Source: Norana najaformis (lineage: Eukaryota; Annelida; Clitellata; Crassiclitellata; Hormogastridae). From it: 64,000 bases of DNA. Below, in pieces: positions 20,560 through 33,655 of this stretch (position 1 is the stretch's first letter; every line of letters begins with the position of its first letter). Location: the NCBI GenBank assembly GCA_964023275.1, contig OZ029917.1, forward strand, positions 20,991,988 through 21,055,987, given 5' to 3'. Both the position numbers and the translations under genes were made by a program. The notes under the pieces were generated by a model. The model saw only the letters and a program-made list of their open reading frames with translations, was not told the DNA's origin and made no database searches.

Positions 20560-23500
20560 ACAGCAGGCCGAGTAACATGAAGACTGAAGGCTGCAGACAT
20601 ATGTAGTACTAAGTATGAAGACAGAGACAGAGACTGAGAGACAGAGAAAGAGTGAGAGTGACCGGGAGAGAACGGGAGAGAGCGAAATAGAGGCGAACAA
20701 GGCAGATATTATTTCGGACAGATTGGCCCACGGGCTTGAGCCCCCGAGCTGAGTAACCTACGGTTAAAGCGTTTGCTTTAACAAAGCAGGCAAAGTGGAA
20801 GCACTATACAGCGGTGGTTGTTAGCCTGTTGGGGAGAACAGTGCCTGGCTGTATACTGGAGAGTATCTGTATAAAAGTATCTGCGTGTACGATTGAGTGT
20901 TCGTTTCTACACTGGGTCAACTACTCCGACACATCGGGCGACCTACACAGAGACCACGCATATCATGTATCATGGATCATCAGTCATATACAGGCTCAGG
21001 TTGCAGAGAGGCCGAAAGCCCCGGTGGGCCAAATGAATGCGCACCCTCTCTCTGAAAGACTCGTCACAACGGGCTGAGGAGGTTTTATAATACTGGCCTT
21101 GTTTTGGCCTTCAGAACATTGCAAGCTTAAATATTCCATCATTTGTAACAATTAGCTAAATTTAACTTGTAAATAAAATGAACAGTTCAAGAAATTTGTG
21201 CGCTAAGAGTAAGAGCTATCCTGAAATGCCGTGCACGTGCACCCGCGCAGTTTAGAGGGAACATTGAATTGTATGTATGTATATATGTATGTATGTATGC
21301 ATAGGCAAAGGCGAATTCGTTTCCTATTGTGTTCATATGACACTGTGTATATAATGATGAATCAGGCGCCATATCATTATTCATCGTTCGCAATCCGACC
21401 GGAACCAGACCTAATAACAAGGGATTTCGCGTAAATTCCGTCCATAAATATTCGCTCAGCTTAATATAAGAAGCGACAATTCTCCCAAATCCCAGTTTAT
21501 TACGTCCTGTCCGTTATATACTTCATATATAATATGAAATATTACATAATATATGATGCAGCCAACTCAGCTACAATGACTACCCTGACCGCACACTGTC
21601 AGTGGAAAGATCAGACGCCGAGGCTAAGAAAAATGGAGTCGCTAATACTTCATACCATGGCTGACTCTTCGGGGCTAGCGGAAGGGACTACTCTTTTCTT
21701 AATACAACACCTAAGTTCTCATCCACAATTTGGAAAGCATTTACTAGATATCCACTCTTATTACAGGTCTCTGTACATCGATATATACGTAGGGGTGGTT
21801 TATATGTGTTTCTTAGCGTAAATACGAGACTTTGGCGAGTGCTATTACATTAATCATTCGCCTTCTTTTCTCTTTCTCGACCTTGGCTCATATGACGAAG
21901 TCCATCGCATCACGTAGTCTAGTTGCATGAATCCGTCAATGGTTGCACGCATAAGCTACTGCTGGGTGGTAGGACTGAGTGCCAGGATTGGGTGGGAGGA
22001 TTGGGTGGATTGGTTTGGATGGATGGACGGATGGATGGATGGATGAATGGAGGCAGGCAGAGAGGGAGGCAGAGAGGCAGAGAGGCAAGCAGGGACGGAC
22101 GGACGGTTAGATAGATAATTGGCTGAATTGACAAGTGGAGCAGTAAGAGACTTGAGAGGGACGCACAAAGAGACGTAGGATGATGATGGCAAAATGATAA
22201 ACAGACAAACAGGCAGACAGACTGACAGGTAGGCAAGCAAGCAGGCAGATACGTGGCCAGTTGGAGGATAGGCCGATAGAAAAAGGTATATTATGGAAAG
22301 CGCCACCTGCTGTCAAAGGGTCGTTGGTCATTAGTAATAGAGTAGAAATGGAGCTTTCTCCTTCTGAGTTACTCCCTTGCTCTGTCTGTCTGTCTGTCTG
22401 TTTGTCTGTGTCTGTCTGTCTCTCTCTTTCTCTCTTAATTTCGATCCCTCTGGGTTTGTCTCTAGTTGGCCCGCCTGAAGAGCGCTAATCCCAGCGGAGG
22501 AAATTGACGACCGATGAAGACGAAGCAACGAGTGGAAGGGGCTTAACGTACCTCTTCAGGGCCTCGTAACATCGAATGTGTACCCCAACCACAGATCAAA
22601 GCCTCGGCTGCAAGCATTTGGCAACATACGCACGCAAGCACCGACGCATGCACGCACACACGTACAAGAGCACTCAGTGATATACATACTGACACACGGA
22701 CACGGAGCATCGTTGCGTTAAAGTGGCCCTAATAATAAAGAAAATTGTTAGAACGTGTGTTACTACGATCTCTCTCTTGCTCTCCCTTCTCTTCATCCTC
22801 GTTCTCCTTTCATAACTACTCTTACTCCTCCTCCTCCTTCGCTTCCTTCCCCTTGTCCTCCTCCTCCTCCTTCTCCTTTAACAATGAACTCCATCGAAGA
22901 GGTGCTGAACTCACGAAGTTGATGTCTAGTTAGCTGTACCGAGTTCCGGCGAACTTAGACGAGACTCGATTAAAGCGTAAGGCGGGAAGGGTGGCTAACC
23001 AAATGTCCCATGCCACTTTTCTGCATGTATACGATACAATACATTACCAAAATATTGAAATGTGAGAATTTCTCTCTTAAACTAGTTCCGCGATGCACTG
23101 TGAAGCACAAAAAGAGCAGAACGATCACAGTGGAAAAGGACAGTTGTCCTTTCCTTTTTCCTTCGGGGAAAAGATAGGCTGAGTAAGAATCATAAAGACG
23201 AGGAAGCACGGAAATCCATCATCTCGATCGATGCCAGTCAACGATAATAATAAGTGACAGTCGACACGTAATGTCGCGTTATGTAATGTAAAAGATGCAA
23301 TGTGGCGTAGTGTAAAGCTAACACGCAGTTTTGGGCCTCAAGCAAGGAGCAAACTTCAAGCGCTTAGAAGAAACAGAAGACCCATTCCAAAAGTTCTCCT
23401 GGTTGCGGATAGGGAGCCAATGGGTATGAAGTCTTTGTGACTTCATTATTCTTAGCCTCAGTGTATGTATGAGTGCGGGTGACCAGTTTCTCCCTCGCCT

Positions 23501-23590
23501 TCTGGTCTTCCCAATGAAAGGTGCAAGGTCAGTGTACTTGTTTTATAACTGAGTTCGCTAGGGGCGCTAGTGGAACAGGAACTTTGAAAT
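20560..23590. other. Stretch without a supported gene
   Basis: Purine-rich GAGA tract at 20620-20700; (TGTA)n at 21270-21300; GGAT, GGCAGA and GACAGGCA repeats at 22000-22260; (TCTG)n at 22380-22430; CTCCTC-rich at 22770-22880. An open frame at 21534-21821 has no recognised domain. Confidence 0.5.
22000..22260. repeat. Compound GGAT / GGCAGA / GACAGGCA repeat
   Basis: Successive short-period purine-rich repeats; the Cys/Leu/Pro-rich minus-strand frames across it are artefacts of the repeat. Confidence 0.85.
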
Positions 23591-23599
23591 ATCTTTCTC

Positions 23600-23690
23600 T
23601 CATTGCGACGATTTGAACCCTTGCCCTGTGGTTTGACTCTCCAGCTTGTTAACCATAGGACTGTTGTGGAGATTTTATTATACAGGTTGC
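23600..23690 (-). repeat. Possible tRNA-derived SINE head
   Basis: On the minus strand, TGGTTAACAAGCTGG (A-box-like) is followed about 30 bases later by AGGGTTCAAATCG, close to the B-box consensus GGTTCRANNCC. The anticodon stem is degenerate, so this is a SINE relic and not a tRNA gene. The body may extend left to 23470. Confidence 0.45.
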
Positions 23691-23777
23691 GATTTGCGGT
23701 TGGAAAAAGCATACATACACATATAAGCATTACATATTACATACATAAGCCACATAAGCCTTACATACATACATAAG

Positions 23778-26329
23778 CAGTGGCGTCGATCCTACGGGTG
23801 CCCCTGTGGCCCGGGCCCCGGCAATATTTTGAGCCTGGGGGCCCGGCCATTAGTTGGGCCCCGGCAATATTTTAGCTGTTAAATCAGTACAAGGCAGCTC
23901 TGGAGCTCTTTTAGTTGTCAGTCTTCACTTTAAGACGTTAGTAAACAATGCCAGTCCGTAATTTTCGATTGTACCTCTCTAGGTATTGCTGCCTATGCCT
24001 ACTTTTGCTTAGATAGACAAACGGAGATACAGAAATACAGATACATGAATATGTACTACAACGGTACATATGTATTTATAATTATATGCAGGTTGACCAA
24101 GCCAACTGAGTCACAGGCAGTTGGACATACAGACTTTAAGCCACACAGGTCGCCAGAGGGCACAATCTATAGCAATGTTTGACAGGACCCTGAAAAATTA
24201 ATGGAACGCAGGTCAAACAACTGGCCCTCACATCAAGGCCATCGCCATCTGGATGTCATCTTCGACCAGTCGGGCAGTAGTATGTAAGCCGACCCGCTAA
24301 ATTAGTCTCTTCAGTTACAAAACCATATACATGTACCTTATGTACATATGGTTTTGTAAATATGAGGTGGATACATATATACCAATATTCGTATAGTCGT
24401 CCTTTATAATTATAATCCCCACACAGTCTCTGCATCGCTACCGAAGAAAGCGCCCTCTGTTAAGTATATGGATATAAGATTTCGTTAATTTTGAACAAGT
24501 AAAATTTAGGCACATTGCGTTTGAATTTGGTGATACGAAAATAGATAAATTTGGTATAAAACGTAAACGACTAGATGACAGTATTGATGATGAAATTGCA
24601 CTTGTGGAGATAGGCTCATCAGCTTTTCATCACAGTTTGGTGTAGATGCAGTGAGGTGAAATTGAAAGCCAGTTACTTAGTTTCCCAAGGTTCAACTCCA
24701 GGTATTGAAAATTTTCCTAGTTGACTCAACTATCCGTCCCATCTGTATAGGTACAAGAAAAGAATCACATAAGCGGATTATATAGTGCCTCTTTGTGTTG
24801 ACATCCGGTTATAAATGAGTAATTAATAAATTTAGATAGCTTTTGAGAGGTTATGCGAGGCGCTATACAAATGCTGTATTACAACAATATGAAATGTAAA
24901 ATATGAATTTGTTTTCACTTACACAGTCTGCATTTAAGGCAAGTGACTCAACTCTCTGTTCTGACACTAAAGTCTTAAACCAAGTTCAGTCGTGGATGGC
25001 AGAAAATGGACTGCTCTTAAACCCATCCAAAACTGAGTTTCTCCCTTTTGGAACCTCACAGCAACTGACTAAATTTAATTCTTTGACTTCCGTCCATCTA
25101 GGCATCTGTGTCGTACAACGCAACTGTTCAACCCGCAATTTGGGTGTTGCGATTAGCTATTGGTTAATAAAGAATATACTTACTTACTTACTTATTTGAC
25201 TCCAACCTGTCATTCAATAAACATATTAATTCTATATGTAGGTCTGCCCACTACCACATTCGTGATATCGTAGGATTAGGCACCACATTCGCTTCTGTGC
25301 CCTGGTTTGTTTGGCTAATGCCCTATAGCCTCCAGCCGTCTTGACTACTGCAACTCGTTCTTACTGGCATTTCTAAAGCTAATTTGTTGAAGCTTCAAAG
25401 AGTCCAAAATACATTGGCAAGAGCTATCACTAAAACTCCAAAATATGAACATACATCACCAATCTTAAATGCGTTGCATTGGTTGCCCGTAGAAAAGGGC
25501 ATATTGTTCAAGACTGGACTAATTGTATTCAAGACTCTACATTTCAGCCAACCTCACTATCTTCGCTCTGCATGTACTGACTCCCAAGACTTATCTCTAC
25601 TCGACCAGGTCTTCTATAGCTATGTAAATCTGACTATTCCGTGGACAAGAGCAGCTCTTGGCAGGCGTGCCTTTTATGTCGCTGGTCCTAGACTCTGTAA
25701 CTCTCTTCCGGCAAATGTTCGCTGGGCAAAGTCTGTTTCGGCCTTCAGACCTCGACTAAAAACTCACCTCTTCCTGAACTCATTTCTTCCGTAATCTGTC
25801 TCTGTGTCTTCTGGACTCCTCTTAGGCTTTTCGACCCGGACTCACCATGGAATTTGACTTGGACAATGATTTTTTAGCAGCGACCATCGAATGATGCCTT
25901 GAGCATTATTAGAGTGGCACTATAGAAGTTCTTAGATTAGATTAGAGTGATAAAAACTGAAGTAAATGACATAATCTGAAACCTACACTAGCGGCTAAGC
26001 TTGCTAGAAGAAGCACAATCAGGGAGAACATTTTGGGCAAGTTCATTGTCGAATAAATAATTATGTGCTCATATTGTGCTGCTTTAGCATTACTGCCATA
26101 TAACTGCTGTGTATACTTAAGTTGACATTCCATTGTAAAAAATATTAACGACTTTTCTCATCGTTTGTCTTCCGAGCTTTGGGCTTTGTGTTTGCCTGCA
26201 TTATGCCTATTTCGATCTTGACCCCCATACCAGGGGCTTTGCCCCTGAAACCCAATAGGGCTTCGCATCCAGACTCCATTATAGGCCCGGCCCCCCACCC
26301 CCAATGTTTACGACGGATCGACGCCTCTG
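23778..26329. mobile_element. 2.55-kb hAT-type element carrying a LINE fragment
   Basis: The left end CAGTGGCGTCGATCC and the reverse complement of the right end, CAGAGGCGTCGATCC, match at 14 of 15 bases. Both flanks are TACATAAG (23770-23777, 26330-26337). The surrounding (TACATACATAAGCCT) repeat resumes on the other side, which supports an insertion but also makes an 8-bp flank match easier by chance. GC-rich subterminal GGCCCCGGCAATATTTT is duplicated at the left. Inside are a 14-bp hairpin (24315-24359) and a CR1/L2-like LINE 3' fragment (24900-25950). No transposase is seen. Confidence 0.78.
24900..25950 (+). pseudogene. CR1/L2-like LINE ORF2 C-terminus nested in hAT element
   Basis: Two frames give the thumb and C-terminus of a non-LTR ORF2: VQSWMAENGLLLNPSKTEF, then KLQRVQNTLARAITKTPKYE, LNALHWLPVEKGILFKT, FVAGP-like FYVAGPRLCNSLPANVRW and RPRLKTHLFLNSF, ending at a stop near 25794. 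The 3' UTR ends in GTGGCACTATAGAAGTTCTT and (AGATT)n, the same tail type as at 56735. A short AT-rich insertion with (ACTT)n at 25155-25200 interrupts the frame. Confidence 0.85.
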
Positions 26330-26759
26330 TACATAAGCCTTACATATTACATAAGCCTTGCATAATACATACATAGGCCTACATACATACATAAGCCTTA
26401 TACACATACACAGATATATACATTTTCGAGGATTTGTCAATGAGAACAACGTAAGTTACGAGTTCTAAAGATTCTTTGCTTGAGCTGAATTACTGTATCA
26501 ACTGAACGACCCTTCAACTGATCCTTTGATTTCTGCGCACTCAGAACAATGCAACCTTACGGACGACACAGAAGACCCCAAAGGACAAAACACCCACATC
26601 CTCATCGTACCACAACAGGACAAACCAACATCCATTAAACAGCGCAGTGGACCCTGACGCGAATGACACACCACAGACAATACAACCGAAAACAATATTC
26701 CAGAGGTCCAGTTTGAAGCCCGGAAAATTTTCGAGCTCTAGCTGTAGCCTGGAAGGTGT

Positions 26760-27010
26760 ATTTTTCAGTTAAGAATCATAATTATAATCATAATGAATCC
26801 TAATTATAACGATTCTCGTTATTAGAATCACTGTGATAACGATTGTGATTACTATTATGATTTTCGTCATCAGTATCAGTATTATTATCTTTGGATTATG
26901 ATTAGTAAGTATTTATAACGGTGGTGGTATTTATAATGGTGGTGGTAGTGATAATGGTGGCGATGATGATTAAGATGATGATGATGATGACGACGACGAT
27001 GGCGATTTGC
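26760..27010. repeat. Imperfect GAT/AAT-rich repeat
   Basis: ATAATTATAATCATAATG-type units pass into GGTGGT and GATGATGAT; low complexity. Confidence 0.8.
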
Positions 27011-27069
27011 TGCCATTATCTCATCGTAGAAAGTCTATCAGATTTGAACCAACAGATCAACAGTATTAA

Positions 27070-27140
27070 TTCATTGAAAATGAGCAGGGTCGAGGCTATA
27101 CGGTCGCTATATAAAATCTGTACATTTACATTTATCTAGA
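27070..27140 (+). repeat. Retroposon tail
   Basis: GTCGAGGCTATACGGTCGCT followed by ATATAAAATCTGTACATTTACATTT. The same tail occurs at 36097-36145, indicating the 3' end of a shared LINE/SINE family. Confidence 0.55.
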
Positions 27141-27587
27141 TCGGACATCCGTTTCAGATTAGCCCTGACAGGCCTCGTGGCTTGGCACATCACTGGATCG
27201 ATCGCCAGATGGCGATTAGCAACAGGGCGTTTCAAAGATTGTCGGAAGATGGCGGCCTCTGGTCTATCGTTTGTGGACATACAGAGCATTCGCTAGGTGG
27301 CAGTGCTTCTGAATGGTTTGTATAGAAAGAGTTAGAACACTTCGTTTTGGTTTCCAAGCACTGCTGCGCATGCAAACTGCACCTTGTTCGGTAAGCATGG
27401 AAATGATACCCAGTGTATCGAGGCATCATCGGATATAAAGATGGGCGCCCGCGTTAAGTTTTGCAAGAGGAGGCAAACCATGTAGCACAGAAATCCTGCA
27501 CATTTAACTTCATCCAGCATCTGGTCGGCTTAGCCAAACTCACCTTAACACTCATCATTATAATTCGTCAGCATCATGCTTCATAAT

Positions 27588-27715
27588 AACGGCCACAAAA
27601 GAGCCTGACGGCCACAAAAGAACCTTAACGGCCACAAAAGCCCGATGGCCACAAAAGAGCCTGATGGCCAAAAAAGAACCCGATGGCTACAAAAGAGCCG
27701 AAATGGCCAGTGAAA
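27588..27715. repeat. About 20-bp tandem repeat, six copies
   Basis: Units of the form ACGGCCACAAAAGAGCCTG and GATGGCCACAAAAGAGCCTG with small changes. Confidence 0.88.
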
Positions 27716-28709
27716 AGAAAAAAGTTACAGAAAATTTATAAATCAGATATTGAAAAAGGCTTTATAGCAACTGAGAAGAGCCTTAATGGACACACAAGAG
27801 CCGTAATGGACAGTGGACAGTCTTCCAACAAGAAGAAAACCAACAAGAAGTCGACAAAGGTGCCATCAACCAGTCAACAAAACCCCCCCTTCGCCTGCAT
27901 TTGGTCTCTCATCCATGTCATGCTGCAATCAGTTTAAAAAAATACATACATTACCTATGGAAACAAAAATCTTAAAGTTAACGATAAGAAGGAAGAAATG
28001 AACTTATGGACAACGTCAACAACATTTTCACATCGAAGACATCAACGGCCTTATTTTCCATAAGATGTCGTTAAACCCATGGACAAAAAGAATCATGCTG
28101 TTAATGTCCCTACACATTTACTATACATCTTAAGAAAACAACGTCACCACTGATGCTGATTGCTAGTGAAGCATCAAGTTATAGGCCTAACCATCGGTCA
28201 CGCGTTTTACTAAACGCTGCTTGTAAAAGTCACGAAGCAAGCAAACAAGATGCTGGTTTAACCTATTTTAATTATTTAAAATAAATTACATGTTTAATTT
28301 TATACATTTAGATTGAAAATCCGGTGGGCCCCTCTTGTCCCAACGTGCGAACGCTCCGGATATAAATTCGATATCCCAGGAAAACAGAAGTAAATCGACG
28401 TTGTTTTTCGACAACATTTTAGTATACTGTTGAATGACATCAATACTTGGCTCCAAAGCTTATTGGGCTTAGGCTCTGAAAAATTGGGTCTTAGGCTCTG
28501 AAAAACTAGGCCTATTTCTGCAGACCGCTCTGTCGGTTTTCTGAGTCGCTCAGACCTGGACTCATCTTGTTCGGACTTCTTATCTTCTGTAGGCTGCATG
28601 AAGAATTGTGATTATGGAGCGCAGTGTGACCTAGAAGCGACAGTCGCTTGATGCCTTTACCTTATGTATTACTATAACTGCTATTTAGAAGTATCCAGGT
28701 TAGGTTATA

Positions 28710-30159
28710 CAGTGCAGTTCGTTTAAGACGAAAGACAGGGTACCAGCGTAAATATTTTGTCTTAACCGAATTTTGTATTAACCGTTAGGCAAACATAAGC
28801 GCAGCATGCCAACCAGAAACACGTAATGGGTGCATGACTTGCCATGCAGCAGCAAATGACGCATTACTGCAGATGATCGTAATCGTAATTACGAGATTTC
28901 TACAGAGCCCAACGAAAGCCGCACCGCGGGGACCAGCTTATTCACAGGCGCTCAGTCAAAATAAAATCGATAGGCAAAAAGGGTTCGGTTCCAGGTCAAG
29001 ATCCAAAATCAGGCAGAGAGACAGCTGGCAGCTACGGTGAGTGATGTTTGGGATTGGAGCAGAGAGGGAGATAAGAGGAAGAAGGGGTGTCAGGGTAGGA
29101 TCTTTGAAAGAATATTTTGAGTGAAAGGCGGCCGATCACCGTAGGCTACGAACTTTAGTGGCCATTTTTTAGACACGAAAGTAAACCACTGGTCTATTTC
29201 ACGCTGGACCAGCAAGCGAGGGGTATTTTAAGGTTTTATGAAAGGGCTAAGGCCGATACATTCCATTACGACGCTATTTCGACAGCGAATCCTAATCGTT
29301 CGTTCTCGGAGAGGGATGGGCGCGTCAGACAGCGAGAAGCCTTTGAACGAGGGTACATCGCATGTGAATGTACGTGCTGATTGATTTGGGGCAGATGCCT
29401 CTGTAGTTTGCAAGGCGCTGACCATTGACGAATGTCTTCGCCATATGATAAAGGCTTGTCAACGAGGATATTAGGTTACTCGAGAAGAGTTCTGAAAGTT
29501 ACATATATGTCTGATAACAGCAGGCTAAGATATTCGAACTATCTAATGCGTCTAGCTATAGGGCACTTCCACTGTGGTTACATATCTCAATATCATAAAT
29601 GTGCCACATGACTGGCTTAATGTCCTTCATTGTTAGACAAAACATACCCACGAATGAAATGGCCACATTAGTGAAGACAGCTATAAAAGTTTCCTTCCTA
29701 TACATAGGCATCATTATGATAATTTTGATATCTATGGTCTCATGCACCAGCGCATTTTGATGCCTCATACTATGACCTGCGAGTCTCTTACCGGTAATCA
29801 ATCACCCAGTTACAGTTTAAACATGTACGCTATCTTATTCCTCAAATGGTGACATTCATCAAAGACGGACGCTGTCAAACTATTTTTGGCGTTTACGGAA
29901 ATGAGAACCCGAAACCTTGCTGCAAGCTGCAGCTGTTATGTTTCCGTCAACATTTCGTCTTATGCTACGGACTTGGCATTGAAATAAATTCACGGGACCG
30001 AAAACCATTTTCGTAATAACCGATCTTTTGGTCTTATCAGTTTTGTCTTAAGAGAATAATTTAACGTTATTATCGATTAATATCGGAACGGACCAATTTG
30101 TTATTTCGTACTAAGCGATATTTTGTCCTATCCGTTTTCGTCTTAAGTGAATTGCACTG
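28710..30159. mobile_element. Non-autonomous pogo/Tc1-like element (1450 bp)
   Basis: Left CAGTGCAGTTCGTTTAAGAC and right reverse complement CAGTGCAATTCACTTAAGAC are inverted repeats continuing with GAAA, flanked on each side by TA (28708-28709 and 30160-30161). Inside both ends are further GTCTTAACCG / GTCCTATCCG words, as in Tigger/pogo termini. No transposase D,D,D motif is readable; two open frames (29228-29425, 29556-29801, minus) are unrecognised. Confidence 0.75.
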
Positions 30160-30439
30160 TATATGTAGGGTAATCTCCACTGCAAAAAACTCATTCACTG
30201 GGGTATTGCTAAACGAGGATGTGATTACGCTGGAAATGGGAACTTGATCCTCGCTATAGGATCTATTTTTTCCAGTTCACTACATTTCAGCCAACATCTC
30301 TTCCGCACAAATCGCAATCTGTGGCGTGAACGTTATTTTTGCACTGTTGCACAGCATAGTACGTAAGCGCGCGTTTGCATCGGAAATTTCTATGACGTCA
30401 TGGGATCATTGATTATTAGTGCACGGATTGATTACGTTC

Positions 30440-30650
30440 TTTTGTATTGCTGGATGCCTCCAGCTCACACACATCGAACACGTGCTGGGGCGTGTGTGAC
30501 CTCGGCTGGCAAGAATATTCTAAGACGTAGGGTCAACTCGTTATCTAGTTGTTGACTTGTCGATGATTAGTCGACGTTCACGCAATTTAAATATGTGCTT
30601 CTTATTGGTCAGCATTCGCGCGCAATGAATGACATCAGCGGTAACCGTTG
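30440..30650 (+). repeat. Distant third copy of the LTR-like repeat
   Basis: Contains ATCGAACACG-GCTGG, a GGCTGGCA block and TGACATCAGCGGTAA in the same order as 10737-10914. Similarity is patchy. Confidence 0.4.
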
Positions 30651-31667
30651 ACTTAACAGGAAATGGATCGTAAAAACGTTTTATTCAATTTATGCACAAA
30701 AATCAAAGACTGTGTGCCTTTTCTCGAATTAACGCTGCGCCACAAATCAGACGAGTCGCGATTCGAAGCCTGATCATTGACAACTTCGACAGATCATCCA
30801 TATATGTTAATTATCACGTTCATAATTGGAGGTAGGCTATCATTAAAATGTACAAAATAAATTTCAACGACACTAATCCAAATCGCATTGTGGTCTGCGA
30901 ATGAAAAGACTCATCGATTAGCAGCTAACAGGAGCTACAGTTGGACTACTGGACAAAGCAGGTGGTGAACAGGTGTTGTCGTGTGGTGCCTGGGGAAGAG
31001 AGAGGAGAGAGGAGACTGCAGGCATGCATCGTGTTACCTGCTGGTCATGTTATGCTAAGTATGTTATTAAGAATGCCTGGAGTCAGATAGAGATGGCAAT
31101 GCTTGTGCGAGGAGTAGTCACGTGAGCTGCTTCTTTTTATAGATATTTCATCCCATCTTCGTGCGTCCGACAGCGGCTGCGATGATGGTGATGTGACTGT
31201 TACCCGCTCGAGCAACATTGACACGTGTGCAGTCGAGGCTTGTCTTCCTTTGGACTGTCTTATCACCATCGAACAATCCTATTGATATTCGCTCACTTCC
31301 ATTCAACGTCGATAGCACTACATTTTCTACAGCTCTGAAGACACCCTCTTTGTTGTCTCTCAAACTCGTAACATCGAATAAAGCGCTTTCGACTGATTCT
31401 TAAAAGATTCTAACTGAATATTTTAGTAAAAGTTACTATGCAGATATATTGCATAATGTAATCGATAATTTTTAATTGCTTTACATAAACAATAGTGCTT
31501 ATTAATTTATGGAACAGTAATTATTATTTAGGTCAGTGAAAAATCATATTGCTCCATAGATGTTAACTCGCGTCACGTTGTGCATTCATTTAATTCCGGC
31601 GTTTAATATCTCAGCACTCTACGAATGTATAACTATATACATGTTTCTTTATACATAATGATACGCG

Positions 31668-31684
31668 TATATATATATATTTAT

Positions 31685-31719
<35 letters not shown>

Positions 31720-31720
31720 C
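31668..31720. repeat. (TA)n microsatellite
   Basis: TATATATATATTTATATATATATAT-type run, self-complementary. Confidence 0.95.
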
Positions 31721-32341
31721 TGACTCATGTCCGCTTATATAAATACAAAGACGGTATATACATATAAATATAGACCAAACATATATGTATCTATGTGTGT
31801 ATTTATGTGTATTTGACAACTAAATATATGCTTATTCGGCCGTCAGCGTTGTTCTAAATATAGGTATAGCATGTCGTCGTTGTCGTCGTCGTCAATACCA
31901 GGTGGTTCCCTCTGGTGACTGAAACTAAAACGTGGTTGACAGTGGATGCAAATCGACCGATTTCAGCAGCAGAGGCAGCAGAATTGGTGGGGATTGTTCC
32001 ACGACAATGATGGCCTCTGCCTCCCTCGGGTAGGGGGTGGCGAATACGTTCTGTAATAGTTTGCGAAAAGCCAGGATAGAAGCGGGGAGGATTGTTGATA
32101 TGGGAGGGCGGAAATGGTCGCCGAGAACGATTTTTCATGCAAGATTTGTCTCTGACTTCAAAGTCAGACACACAGATTAATAATAAAGAATAGCAGAACG
32201 CTTCTGTCTGGCTTTAGATCTGATCGTCGTTCTCTCTGTCTGTCTGCCTACCTGTCTCCTTCGGTCTCAGAACCTGTCTGCCTCCTTCCTACTTCTGGCT
32301 AGTTACTGAGCTATATTTCTAATCAGACCAATACAATGTAG

Positions 32342-32459
32342 GTGATAATAGTGATGATTATGGTGGAGTATTGTAACGACGACGACGATGATAATGATAA
32401 CGGCGATGATGACGGCGATGATGATGATGATAATAATAATAATATGATGATGATAATAT

Positions 32460-32517
<58 letters not shown>
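32342..32517. repeat. (GAT)n to (ATT)n compound microsatellite
   Basis: GATGATGATGATGATAATAATAATAAT followed by a long ATT run; the AAT and ATT parts are complementary. Confidence 0.95.
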
Positions 32518-33655
32518 TTTGGCTCCTCAAATAATTTCCCAAGGGATAATTTCTAACTTATGTGGAAAAAAATAATACCAAGAAGTCAAATACACGCATC
32601 TTATCCTTATCACAATCATAAAATTGACATAATTATTATTTCTAGTATAATGATAATAGAAATGAAAACTGATTTTATCGATAAAAGTTAATTTTCAATT
32701 CATCCGACAAAAACATGACGGTTTCAACTAAAACATGTTTAAAACTTTGACTTCTCCGTATTACACCACAAATCTTGAACTAATAAATAAATTTGTGACC
32801 AACTAAATCAGTAATCGAATCATTTATTTTGCTATTGGATGATCTCCTTCAGCGTTGAAATAACGTGAGGTAATATAAAGCGAAGAACAACAACGGCCCT
32901 TGAGTCCACTAGATGTGCTTAACGACGTGCAACTACTACTCGTTATTAATAATTAGTCAAGAAATTCGATTATCCAGTCAAGTAATCAATTTCTCAGTCC
33001 TGTTGGATCATCTCACCCTCGAGTAACACAATTATTCAATCAATTAACCATTCAATCAATCGACTATTTGAACAATTAATTAGCAAACAATCAAAATGAA
33101 GTCGACAAAACGAAATGCAAGTTACAATTGACTTCTACAGGCTACGAACTATCCTTATGCCGACAACTTTTATCCAATAATCCGCACGCGTAGCTAAAGA
33201 TTAAGCAGATTGAAAAGTAAGCACCATCGTGAAGCTAATAATAAACGAATTTGTTTCCTTCTATACAAACTAATCAGTTTGAAAACCGCCAACCCGGTGC
33301 TTGTTTCTGACTATTGAACGCACGACGCCATTTTGATTCATGCGTCCAGAGACACAGAGGGATCGTTTATTAATACGTAGGCGATATCGGAGGGGGTCGT
33401 TTTGCGGCTGATAACACGACTGGAAAAGTTAATCAATCTGGTGGGCGCCAGAAATGGACAGAGTTTGAGAGGAGGTCCCTAATTCCGGCGAATCGAGTCC
33501 GAACTGAGGCGGCTGTATTTAGCATAAGAATTCGCCACTTATTAGATGAAACGATCGATAGGTGGCGCTTCGGCACAGCCTGCCACGGATGTGATAAACA
33601 CGTTACATTAAATCCTCTTCCTACTCATAAAGGAACTTATCTCCTACATTTGGTC

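Larger units (their letters stand above)
30660..33650. other. Stretch without a supported gene
   Basis: AT microsatellite at 31668-31720, (GAT)n/(ATT)n at 32342-32517, otherwise AT-rich unique-looking DNA. The minus-strand open frame at 31854-32171 has no recognised domain. Confidence 0.5.

Noticed and set aside
21534-21821. 95-codon plus-strand frame with an apparent TTACAG|GTCTCT donor
   Set aside because: No acceptor, no domain and no neighbouring exon that would join it.
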